A stretch of DNA of 6,784 bases from Nostoc cf. edaphicum LEGE 07299 (GTDB taxonomy: Bacteria; Cyanobacteriota; Cyanobacteriia; Cyanobacteriales; Nostocaceae), in NCBI RefSeq assembly GCF_015207245.1, contig NZ_JADEXF010000178.1, forward strand, positions 1-6,784, in the 5' to 3' direction. The stretch's first letter is position 1. Each line of letters opens with the position of its first letter. Below, piece after piece: positions 1 through 5,577 of the stretch. The notes under the pieces were generated by a model. The model saw only the letters and a program-made list of their open reading frames with translations, made no database searches and had not been told where the DNA came from. Made by a program: the position numbers and the translations under genes.

Positions 1-1
1 C

Positions 2-97
2 AATAATAGTCAGAAATTAAGGTTGAAATGTAGGGTTTTCCAACAGTGGTATCTGCTCTTTGCTAGTGCTATCATTTTGACTGGCTTATCAGTTTAG
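2..97 (+). CDS. Possible C-terminal tail of a gene entering from the left edge
   Basis: A frame is open from the window edge to a TAG at 95-97, giving 31 codons without an internal stop. Its last half is hydrophobic (reads WYLLFASAIILTGLSV before the stop), as in a C-terminal membrane segment, and basic residues precede it. No start codon or family motif is visible, and an open run of this length can occur by chance in one of three frames. I do not recognise the protein. Treat it as a hint that a membrane-protein gene may end here. Confidence 0.2.
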   Translation, partial: NNSQKLRLKCRVFQQWYLLFASAIILTGLSV

Positions 98-264
98 TCA
101 AAAATTAGCATAATCTTGGATGGCAGATTTGGTACTTGTATTTAGTGGAGTTTACAGAATTTTACCACCAAGGGTAGAAGTAATACTTAGCAAAACCCCG
201 TAAAATATTTGGTAAACAAATATCTCAAGTGGATACTTTTAAATTTGCTAGATTCAATTTTATG

Positions 265-291
265 TTGAGCATTTAGGTTGAATACTATAAT
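265..291 (+). promoter_or_regulatory. Candidate promoter of the PAS-Crp regulator gene
   Basis: A perfect -10 hexamer TATAAT lies at 286-291 in the context TACTATAATG. TTGAGC at 265-270 matches four of six bases of the -35 consensus, but the spacing of 15 bp is short. Transcription would start near 298 and give a leader of roughly 210 nt containing the palindrome at 314-328. This is inferred from consensus only. Confidence 0.35.
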
Positions 292-313
292 GTGTCATTT
301 AAAACTGGCTCAT

Positions 314-328
314 CTGTAGCGGCTACAG
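314..328. promoter_or_regulatory. Perfect 7+1+7 palindrome, candidate operator or leader hairpin
   Basis: CTGTAGC, a single G, then GCTACAG form a perfect inverted repeat, noticeably GC-richer than its surroundings. It sits about 16 bp after the predicted transcription start, where a bound repressor would block transcription. It is not an NtcA site, because the GTA and TAC are 5 rather than 8 bases apart. The binding protein is unknown. Confidence 0.35.
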
Positions 329-468
329 GATATAAATTGTCAAAAACCTAAAATAAATCTAACTTTATTACTTCAATTACATGAAAATTGCAATTTACAA
401 CCAGTTAAATTTATCACTCAATAAAATTAAGCATACTGCAATTTTTTCAAGGATTTACTTAGTAGTTT

Positions 469-491
469 TTTGCTTAATTTCTGCAAGCAAA
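469..491. promoter_or_regulatory. Inverted repeat TTTGCTT-N9-AAGCAAA before the GTG start
   Basis: Two perfect 7-bp arms (469-475 and 485-491) flank a 9-bp spacer and end 15 bp before the start codon. The total span of 23 bp is close to that of Crp/Fnr-type operators, so autoregulation by the downstream gene product is possible. The arm sequence is not that of E. coli CRP or FNR sites. It could equally be a hairpin that masks the ribosome-binding region. Confidence 0.3.
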
Positions 492-506
492 TAGCGAGAA
501 TTTAAG

Positions 507-1676
507 GTGAACATAGAAAAATTTGTCCAACGTACAGAAATATTGCACAAGCGTTTAGCAGATTTATACCAAACTGCTAGTCTATTACCTTGGATTTCCC
601 CTGATTTGTTGCCGGAAGCTTTTAAGGAACTCCATAACACCTCAAAGATAGTACAGTTAGCGGCGGAGGAACTTTATCAGCAAAACGAGGAACTAGTAAA
701 AACACGGAATTGGCTAGAAGCAGAACGCCATCACTACCAAGATTTATTCGAGTTAGCGCCAGACGGCTATTTAGTGACTAATACAGAAGGAATCATTCAA
801 GAAGCTAACCTCACCGTAGCTAAGTTGTTGAATGTTTCCAAGCATTTTTTAGTGGGCAAACCAATAATTAACTTTGTTCTTCTAGAAGAACGTCAGCAAG
901 TTCGCAACGAACTGATACAGGTATTGCAATCAGACAGAGTTAAAGAGTTATTGGTACGTTTGCAACAACGTTATGGTGAGCTATTTTATGCAGCTTTGAC
1001 AGTGACAGTTGTCCGCAATCAACAGGGTAAGCCAATCTCTCTGCGCTGGATGGTGCGTAATATAACCGAGCGTCAGCAATTAGAATCAGCAAGAGTTAAA
1101 GACAAGAGTGATATTTTCAACAATCGCCCCCTACATAAATATGATAAAGGAGAAACTATTCCCCTCAACCCATTAGTAATTTGGTATGTTTCTCAGGGTT
1201 TGGTGAAACTCAGTACCTACTGTGAAACGGGTGAAGAAGTGGCGATCGGATTGGCAACACCAGGAATGGTTTTTGGTTCTAGTTTGACATCTTTAGACAT
1301 TTACCAAGCAACAGCGCTTGCTGATGTTGACTTAGTGTCAATTTATGCAGCAGAAGTATCAGCTTCTGCAACACTGAGCCATATACTTCTACCAAAAATT
1401 AAGCAGCGGTTACAGCAAACAGAATCTTTTTTAGCAATTTCTGGTAGACGGCGAGTACAAGATCGCTTACAGCATCTATTACAACTTTTGAAACGAGAAG
1501 TGGGTGAAACTGTACCGGAGGGAACTCGCCTAAATGTTCGCTTTACTCACGAAGATATTGCTAGCGCTTGCTGTACCACTAGAGTAACAATTACACGATT
1601 GATGGGAAAATTACAAGAAGAAGGTAGAATCAGTTTCGACTTAAAAAAACATATTATCTTGAGAGATATTGATTGA
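507..1676 (+). CDS. PAS domain-containing Crp/Fnr-family transcriptional regulator
   Basis: A predicted cytoplasmic DNA-binding regulator of 389 residues. Residues 1-73 are helical and charged, likely coiled coil (EELYQQNEELVKTRN near 54-68). Residues 75-190 form a PAS sensor domain, with the typical LFELAPDGYLVTNTEG start near 80-95 and the closing VRNITERQQLE near 183-193. Residues 205-285 are a degenerate cyclic-nucleotide-binding-type beta-roll. Residues 345-375 are a Crp-type winged helix-turn-helix (FTHEDIASACCTTRVTITRL). The Arg-Ser pair that holds cAMP phosphate in CRP is absent at the equivalent FGSSLTSLDIYQATA segment, and no FNR-type cysteine cluster is seen, so the signal probably enters through PAS or is an unknown ligand. 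Start: an in-frame TAG at 492-494 leaves GTG at 507 as the first start. AAGG lies almost on top of it, so the ribosome site is weak. The N-terminus (NIEKFVQRTEILHKRLADLY) resembles related Nostoc proteins from memory, which supports this start. The gene converges with the CPBP gene, 30 bp away. Confidence 0.85.
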   Translation: MNIEKFVQRTEILHKRLADLYQTASLLPWISPDLLPEAFKELHNTSKIVQLAAEELYQQNEELVKTRNWLEAERHHYQDLFELAPDGYLVTNTEGIIQEANLTVAKLLNVSKHFLVGKPIINFVLLEERQQVRNELIQVLQSDRVKELLVRLQQRYGELFYAALTVTVVRNQQGKPISLRWMVRNITERQQLESARVKDKSDIFNNRPLHKYDKGETIPLNPLVIWYVSQGLVKLSTYCETGEEVAIGLATPGMVFGSSLTSLDIYQATALADVDLVSIYAAEVSASATLSHILLPKIKQRLQQTESFLAISGRRRVQDRLQHLLQLLKREVGETVPEGTRLNVRFTHEDIASACCTTRVTITRLMGKLQEEGRISFDLKKHIILRDID

Positions 1677-1706
1677 TTAGTTCGCTATAGATTGATTACA
1701 TTTTTC

Positions 1707-2396
1707 TTAAGCAAAGATCAGTTGCCAGCCAACCAGGAAAATTGCTATATCTGCAAAAATATGGCTGATGTATCCAGGCCAAATCGAGCAATAATTTAAG
1801 TAGCACCATGACCAAACTGCCCCTGCTATAAACACTCCCAATGAGCATAATGTTGTCGCACGCCAGTCGAAGTAAGCTGCTAAACCAACAACATGATGAA
1901 TCGTAAAAAATAGTGCAGACAGTACTACAGCTAAAGGACTTGATACCAAAATTTCACATTTACGATAAACAAACCAACGCCAGACAAATTCCTCAAGTAA
2001 AGAGTTAACAAATATCCAATACACTGCACCTACTAAGTAAATCACAAAACTGTTCAATCCAACTTGTATTGCGCGATCGCGAACATATTCAACATCTATC
2101 CATTTTGCGCCCAGCAGCCAATAAACAATCAAGATGATGCCTAGCATTAATAGCCCTAATCCGACTCCAGCTAATAAATCGCGTCTTTTAGGATATTCAA
2201 ATTTTAAATTTTCTTTATCAATAAATAATAACCAAATTATGGGTAGTACTAACAACCAGATTTTAGCTAATAAAGCTACTAAATGCCCTTGAAAGCCAGG
2301 GAGTATATATAGTTGAGTTGTAATACCAATGCTCGGAACTGGCACAAGTAACAACAGAGCTAGTAGTGCATTATGATTTTGGTTATCTTTTAGCAT
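1707..2396 (-). CDS. CPBP family intramembrane metalloprotease (CAAX/Abi type)
   Basis: A polytopic membrane protein of 229 residues, normal length for the family, with about six to seven hydrophobic segments (near 8-24, 37-59, 73-96, 114-134, 151-173, 183-202, 206-228). The three CPBP motifs are present. EEFVWR at 135-140 fits EExxxR. The FFTIHH segment at 163-168 supplies the FxxxH histidine. HIFAD at 212-216 supplies the third-motif histidine and acidic residue. In characterised relatives (Rce1-like) these residues form the glutamate/histidine active site within the membrane. Members process prenylated proteins or bacteriocin-type peptides, or have scaffolding roles. The substrate here is unknown and no peptide gene is seen nearby. 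ATG at 2394-2396 is the start; no clear Shine-Dalgarno precedes it. It contains a HIP1 site at 2073-2080. Confidence 0.88.
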   Translation of the reverse strand: MLKDNQNHNALLALLLLVPVPSIGITTQLYILPGFQGHLVALLAKIWLLVLPIIWLLFIDKENLKFEYPKRRDLLAGVGLGLLMLGIILIVYWLLGAKWIDVEYVRDRAIQVGLNSFVIYLVGAVYWIFVNSLLEEFVWRWFVYRKCEILVSSPLAVVLSALFFTIHHVVGLAAYFDWRATTLCSLGVFIAGAVWSWCYLNYCSIWPGYISHIFADIAIFLVGWQLIFA

Positions 2397-2407
2397 GGGG
2401 AAATTTT

Positions 2408-2436
2408 ATTGTATTTCGATGGTTTTAACTTTTAAA
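2408..2436 (-). promoter_or_regulatory. Candidate promoter of the CPBP gene
   Basis: On the minus strand, TACAAT (2408-2413) matches five of six bases of the -10 consensus. TTTAAA (2431-2436) matches four of six of the -35 consensus, at the ideal 17-bp spacing. Transcription would start near 2401, leaving a very short leader. An imperfect inverted repeat (GGTTTTAA / TTTAAACC, 2421-2438) overlaps the -35 element and could bind a regulator. Confidence 0.35.
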
Positions 2437-2508
2437 CCACATCTAGTTTTAAATCCATAGTTTTTATAAGGTGTTACGCATTTAAGTTGCACATCAACTA
2501 GCGAGGTT

Positions 2509-2551
2509 GTCATTTGTCATTTGTCATTTGTCCTTGGTAAACACAAATGAC
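2509..2551. repeat. GTCATTT heptamer tandem repeat with an inverted copy
   Basis: Three perfect head-to-tail copies of GTCATTT occupy 2509-2529, followed by a degenerate fourth (GTCCTTG, 2530-2536). An inverted ACAAATGAC at 2543-2551 is exactly complementary to GTCATTTGT at 2523-2531, allowing a 9-bp hairpin with an 11-nt loop. Short tandemly repeated heptamers are a known feature of heterocystous cyanobacterial spacers. Confidence 0.8.
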
Positions 2552-2648
2552 TAATCACGGTCTACACTGAAAATAGTGCAATATGTAGGCGCGTTAGCTT
2601 ATCAAGTTAGGATGATTACTTGTAATAAAATTTATAAGTATCTAGGCA

Positions 2649-2740
2649 AAAATAAATTTAAAGTTTGTAGTAAGAACTTTAGTCCTGATAATCCTTGCTT
2701 TGAGCGATAAAGCGCTCACTACAAACTAGGAATTTATTTT
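2649..2740. repeat. 92-bp MITE-like cruciform repeat element
   Basis: The two ends are inverted repeats of 23 bp (2649-2671 and 2718-2740) matching at 20 of 23 positions. The cores AAAATAAATT and GTTTGTAGT are perfect and are complemented by AATTTATTTT and ACTACAAAC. Inside are two smaller hairpins: AGAAC-TTTA-GTCCT (2673-2686, one mismatch) and GAGCG-N6-CGCTC (2702-2717, perfect). The whole can fold as a three-way cruciform. The GTTTGTAGT...ACTACAAAC ends resemble a dispersed repeat I remember from Nostoc genomes. There is no coding capacity, so any movement would need a transposase in trans. Confidence 0.7.
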
Positions 2741-2801
2741 ATATTTAATTATGTCTACCTACTTATTCACTAGGTTTACTATCAATACTGTCGGTTAAGG
2801 T

Positions 2802-2867
2802 AAGAGACGCGATGAATCGCCGTCTCTACAATAATTAGTCTTTTGTAGAGACGGCAATTTGTCTCTT
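2802..2867. repeat. Nested inverted repeat of the GAGACG/GTAGAGACGG class
   Basis: CCGTCTCTACAA at 2820-2831 is perfectly complementary to TTGTAGAGACGG at 2843-2854 (12 bp, 11-nt loop). Outer arms AAGAGAC (2802-2808) and GTCTCTT (2861-2867) also pair. The left half alone can form another hairpin (AGAGACG CGAT GA ATCG C CGTCTCT, 2803-2827), so two folds compete. This is typical of dispersed palindromic repeats in Nostoc spacers. Lacking a U-run after a stem, it is not an obvious terminator. Confidence 0.7.
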
Positions 2868-3079
2868 GATAATGATTTTCCACATCTTTGTGAACCGTAT
2901 TGGTTTACCATTAATTTTTATATGCAAACTATAAAACATGAGTATCATAATCAAACTTGAATAAAGTGACACTTTGTATATTGCCACATAAATTTAATCC
3001 TAAAACTTCTATGAATTTGTGTGTAATATTCCTTTTAAGGCAGCATTTTGATAATTATTTACTGTGCCAATATACTTAC

Positions 3080-3217
3080 TTACACATAATTTAAATGCAC
3101 AGCGTCTTGCAATGTTGTGAAGGTCTGGGATTTGAGGCGGACATCAATACCCATTGTGCTGAGTACAACTTTGCGTAAAATTGTAGCGTTTTTAAACTTA
3201 CAGAGACATAACGCTAT
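3080..3217 (-). other. Short protein-like open stretch in the spacer, nature unknown
   Basis: On the minus strand a frame is open from a stop at 3218-3220 to a TAA at 3080-3082, giving 45 codons. Its middle and end read ATILRKVVLSTMGIDVRLKS and then QTFTTLQDAVHLNYV, which looks like real protein (balanced composition, amphipathic) and is GC-richer than the surrounding spacer. The only ATG (3152-3154) would give a 24-residue product and has no clear ribosome site. I do not recognise a family. It could be a gene remnant, a micro-ORF, or a conserved RNA or repeat that happens to be open. Confidence 0.3.
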
Positions 3218-3286
3218 CTAAACAGTAAATTCAAAATGTACCCAAAATAATGTATATGTGATTGAAGGCGTATTGCTAAAATCGAG

Positions 3287-4843
3287 ATGTCTAGGTTGGG
3301 CTACGCCTACGCAACATTTAAAGCGGCTATGCACACACTTGGGAAAAAAACTCTATCATCGGGCTATATCTTAGCACTGGATTTAGGTACGACAGGCAAC
3401 CGCGCCTTTGTATTTAACGCAGACGGCAAGATTGTTGGGCAGGCATATAAAGAATTAACTCAGTATTATCCTCAGCCAGGATGGTTAGAACATGACCCTC
3501 AACAAATCTGGCAGGATACCTGTTGGGTAATGCAAACCGCAATTGCAAATGCCCAGATTGCACCATCTGCGATCGCAGCTTTGGGACTAACTGTACAGCG
3601 CGAAACCTGTTTGATTTGGGACAAAACTACTGGTAAACCACTCCATAAAGCGATCGTCTGGCAAGATCGCCGCACTGCTCCCCTTTGCCACCAGTTACAA
3701 GAGCAAGGTTACGCTGATGAAATTTACGATCGCACCGGATTAATCATTGATGCTTACTTTTCTGCTACTAAGCTCAGATGGCTATTAGACAATGTTACTG
3801 GTATTGACCTGAACAAAGTCTTAGCAGGTACTATTGATAGCTGGGTGTTGTGGAATCTCACAGGTGGAAAAGTCCACGCCACTGACCACAGCAACGCCAG
3901 CCGTACAATGTTGATGAATCTCAAAACCTGTGAATGGGATGAGACTTTACTGGATCTGTTGCAAATTCCGGCTCATATTTTGCCCCAGATTCAGCCGAGT
4001 TTAGGAGTATTTGGAGTCACTGATGCGACTTTGTTGGGTGCTGAAATTCCGATTACTGCCATCTTGGGAGATCAGCAAGCGGCTTTATTTGGTCATGGCT
4101 GCGATCGCCCTGGTTTGGTGAAATGTACTTACGGGACTGGTAGCTTTTTAGTTGCTCACACAGGATCAAAAATTGTGCGGTCGCACCATCAACTTATTTC
4201 GACAGTGGCATGGACACAAGCAAATTCCAAAGATACTTTAGATGTTGGCTATGCCCTTGAAGGCAGTATGTTTACTAGTGGAGCTTGTATTCAATGGTTG
4301 CGCGATCGCCTGAAGTTGATTAAAACTGCTGCTGAAACTGAAGCGATGGCCAATCAGGTAAAAGATAATGGTGGAGTCTATTTTGTGCCAGCATTTAGCG
4401 GACTGGGCGCACCCTACTGGGATATGAGTGCCAGGGGAGCTTTTTTCGGCATTACCGCCAGTGTACAACCAGAGCATCTAGTTCGCGCCGTTCTGGAAGC
4501 GATCGCTTATCAAGTTCTAGAGGTGGTGCAAGCAATTAACGCATCTAGCAGTACTCCAGTTGGGCGATTAACCGTAGATGGTGGTGCTTGCGAGAATAAT
4601 TTTTTGATGCAGTTCCAAGCTGATGTGTTAGGTATTCCAGTTGAACGTCCGATAATGCGCGATACCACCGTTCAGGGTGCAGCATTTGCGGCAGGTTTAG
4701 CTGTAGGATTTTGGCAGAGCTATGAATCATTGGCAAAACAACGGCAAATTGAGCGTGTGTTTGAGCCAAAGAGTGATTTCCCCTTGTCCAAATTTGGTAC
4801 TTGGCAAAAAGCAGTGAAACGTACTCTAGCTTGGGAGGAGTAG
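3287..4843 (+). CDS. glpK: Glycerol kinase
   Basis: Phosphorylates glycerol with ATP to sn-glycerol-3-phosphate in the cytoplasm, feeding lipid synthesis and glycolysis. It is an FGGY-family kinase, with the ATP-binding LALDLGTTGNRA near 29-40 and the first FGGY signature YFSATKLRWLLDN at 157-169. By comparison with E. coli GlpK, glycerol contacts are R105/E106 (in VQRET), W125 and Y157, and the catalytic aspartate is D262 in GDQQAALFG. DGGACENNFLMQFQADVLG begins at 431 and KRTLAWEE closes the protein. The E. coli fructose-bisphosphate loop (GGKGGTR) is missing, with E253 in place of Arg236, so that allosteric inhibition is not expected. Start: ATG 3287 gives 518 residues, but its first codons lie in a GGCTACGCCTACGC repeat. 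ATG 3329 would give 504 residues, closer to E. coli's 502. Neither has a strong Shine-Dalgarno. Four HIP1 sites lie inside. Confidence 0.95.
   Translation: MSRLGYAYATFKAAMHTLGKKTLSSGYILALDLGTTGNRAFVFNADGKIVGQAYKELTQYYPQPGWLEHDPQQIWQDTCWVMQTAIANAQIAPSAIAALGLTVQRETCLIWDKTTGKPLHKAIVWQDRRTAPLCHQLQEQGYADEIYDRTGLIIDAYFSATKLRWLLDNVTGIDLNKVLAGTIDSWVLWNLTGGKVHATDHSNASRTMLMNLKTCEWDETLLDLLQIPAHILPQIQPSLGVFGVTDATLLGAEIPITAILGDQQAALFGHGCDRPGLVKCTYGTGSFLVAHTGSKIVRSHHQLISTVAWTQANSKDTLDVGYALEGSMFTSGACIQWLRDRLKLIKTAAETEAMANQVKDNGGVYFVPAFSGLGAPYWDMSARGAFFGITASVQPEHLVRAVLEAIAYQVLEVVQAINASSSTPVGRLTVDGGACENNFLMQFQADVLGIPVERPIMRDTTVQGAAFAAGLAVGFWQSYESLAKQRQIERVFEPKSDFPLSKFGTWQKAVKRTLAWEE
3296..3312. repeat. GGGCTACGCCTACGC-type short repeat at the glpK 5' end
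   Basis: The motif GGGCTACGCCTACGC (3298-3312) is a GC-rich interspersed type, and its core GGCTACGC recurs at 6725-6732 in the repeat mosaic after argC. It overlaps the first ten codons of the longest glpK frame, suggesting that these codons are not ancestral kinase sequence. Confidence 0.4.
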
Positions 4844-4846
4844 CTG

Positions 4847-4909
4847 ATGCAAAAACAAATTGAAGTGAAAATCCTCACCATGAAAGGGGGAAAGCGAAGG
4901 AAAAAATAA
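4847..4909 (+). CDS. Possible 20-residue micro-ORF after glpK
   Basis: Starts 3 bp after the glpK stop and has the best Shine-Dalgarno in the window, GGAGG at 4834-4838, eight bases before the ATG. The product would be very basic, ending MKGGKRRKK. It would be translationally coupled to glpK. No family is recognised and the length is within chance, so it could equally be the start of a lost downstream gene or a non-functional frame. Confidence 0.17.
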   Translation: MQKQIEVKILTMKGGKRRKK

Positions 4910-4952
4910 CAATCTATTACAATCAAGCAAATGGATGGAGTATTGATTTATC

Positions 4953-5577
4953 ATGCCCTACAGTCAATTCAACATTGACCGAGTGAAACAAGATTTTCAT
5001 CTGAGTACTGTTGAAGGAGTCCGTTTTTTCCCAAACTCGATTGAACCCATTACTCCAAGCTTCAGACTGCAAGGTATTTTAGAAGATTTACCGTGGGCGA
5101 TTCTCTAAAGAGACGCTGCGCGAACGCAGTAGATACAGAAAAAGCTCGTTCAGAGGCGATAATTAATCCTATCTTGCTAGAAGTGCGACGCATCTTCAAT
5201 TCCACAATTAGCGTATTTTCAGGGGAAGAGTTTAACTTGATGCGAGTATTGGACTCAACGGTGTATGTCACTTCCTACTTTGCCGTTCACCTGAACAATT
5301 AACGGTGGAAGCACCTGCAATTGTCATTGTTGAAGCGAAAAAATCAGATTTAAAATCTGGGTTGGGACAATGCATTGCAGAAATGGTAGCTGCACAGCGA
5401 TTCAATCAAGCCAGAGAGCAACCTTTAACAGCAGTTTACGGTACTGTAAGCAGTGGAACTCTATGGCGATTTCTGAAACTAGAGGGGCAAACAGTCACAA
5501 TTGATTTAATGGATTATTCTCTTCCTCCTATCGAACTAATTCTGAGCTTTTTGGTGTAGATGGTGAAAGCAGGTTAA
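4953..5577 (+). pseudogene. Decayed cyanobacterial PD-(D/E)XK-like hypothetical gene
   Basis: The pieces read in order as one protein of about 200 residues, of a hypothetical family common in Nostoc and relatives (recognised from memory). Piece 1, 4953-5105, starts MPYSQFNIDRVKQDF and ends LEDLPWAIL before TAA 5106. Piece 2, about 5132-5236, reads [19 protein letters not shown] to SGEEFN. Piece 3, about 5236-5556, reads [32 protein letters not shown], then GLGQCIAEMVAAQRFN and ILSFLV. Lesions: a small hairpin repeat inserted near 5102-5130 that adds a stop and changes frame; an apparent one-base deletion near 5236 (AAC-TTGAT where AAC-GTTGAT is expected); and TAG at 5557, where relatives have Trp before MVKAG and the final TAA 5575. 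The VIVEAKK segment looks like the ExK half of a PD-(D/E)XK nuclease fold. The aspartate expected in GVCDF is His (CAC 5269). Start ATG 4953 has GGAG 12 bp upstream. Gene pieces as short as these could be mistaken for separate small genes. Confidence 0.82.
5102..5129. repeat. Double mini-hairpin repeat inserted in the pseudogene
   Basis: Two adjacent small hairpins: TCTCT-AA-AGAGA (5102-5113) and CTGCG-CGAA-CGCAG (5116-5129). The core ACGCTGCGCGA (5113-5123) recurs exactly at 6671-6681 after argC, marking it as an interspersed repeat. It falls at the point where the protein reading breaks. An insert whose length leaves remainder two after division by three, for example 26 bp, would explain the frame change. 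The exact borders cannot be fixed without an intact relative. Confidence 0.6.

Larger units (their letters stand above)
98..506. other. AT-rich intergenic leader before the PAS-Crp gene
   Basis: About 410 bp with stops in all frames and no protein-like reading. It contains an AT-rich hairpin (ATATTTG at 205-211 and CAAATAT at 217-223), a candidate promoter near 265-291, a GC-rich palindrome at 314-328 and an inverted repeat at 469-491 just before the GTG start. No tRNA-like or known RNA-gene structure was recognised. Confidence 0.6.
2397..3286. other. 890-bp repeat-rich intergenic spacer before glpK
   Basis: No full-length gene is visible on either strand. The spacer holds a heptamer tandem repeat (2509-2536), a cruciform element (2649-2740), a nested inverted repeat (2802-2867), a small palindrome AAAGTG-A-CACTTT (2963-2975) and a short reverse-strand open frame (3080-3217). 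The rest is AT-rich. Divergent reading of the two flanking genes means that the promoters of both the CPBP gene and glpK must lie in it. Confidence 0.7.

Noticed and set aside
316..326. NtcA box in the palindrome
   Set aside because: GTA and TAC are separated by 5 bases, whereas NtcA sites need GTA-N8-TAC.
455..640. Reverse-strand 61-codon frame
   Set aside because: It overlaps the start of the PAS-Crp gene antisense, without motifs or a ribosome site.
1677..1706. Shared bidirectional terminator between the convergent genes
   Set aside because: The 30-bp gap has no GC-rich stem; only a direct GATTGATTA repeat overlapping its edge and a short T-run are present.
2509..2536. CRISPR array
   Set aside because: The repeat unit is only 7 bp, without spacers; it is a simple tandem repeat.
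2963..2975. Operator AAAGTG-A-CACTTT for glpK
   Set aside because: It is a perfect but short palindrome more than 300 bp from the gene, with no promoter beside it, and could be chance in AT-rich DNA.
4238..4926. Three reverse-strand frames of 68-79 codons
   Set aside because: They lie opposite the glpK 3' part, overlap each other, have no recognisable domains, and the forward kinase sequence is conserved throughout.
5062..5271. Reverse-strand 69-codon frame
   Set aside because: It lies opposite the pseudogene, shows no motif, and is explained as a shadow of that coding sequence.
5093..5302. A 69-codon frame that looks like a separate small gene
   Set aside because: Its middle is the central part of the pseudogene family, its start is inside piece 1 of the same gene, and its last 20 or so codons are out of frame with the conserved sequence.
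5305..5559. An 84-codon frame that looks like a separate small gene
   Set aside because: The homologous reading continues upstream of its GTG to about 5236 in the same frame, so it is the C-terminal part of the decayed gene rather than an independent protein.
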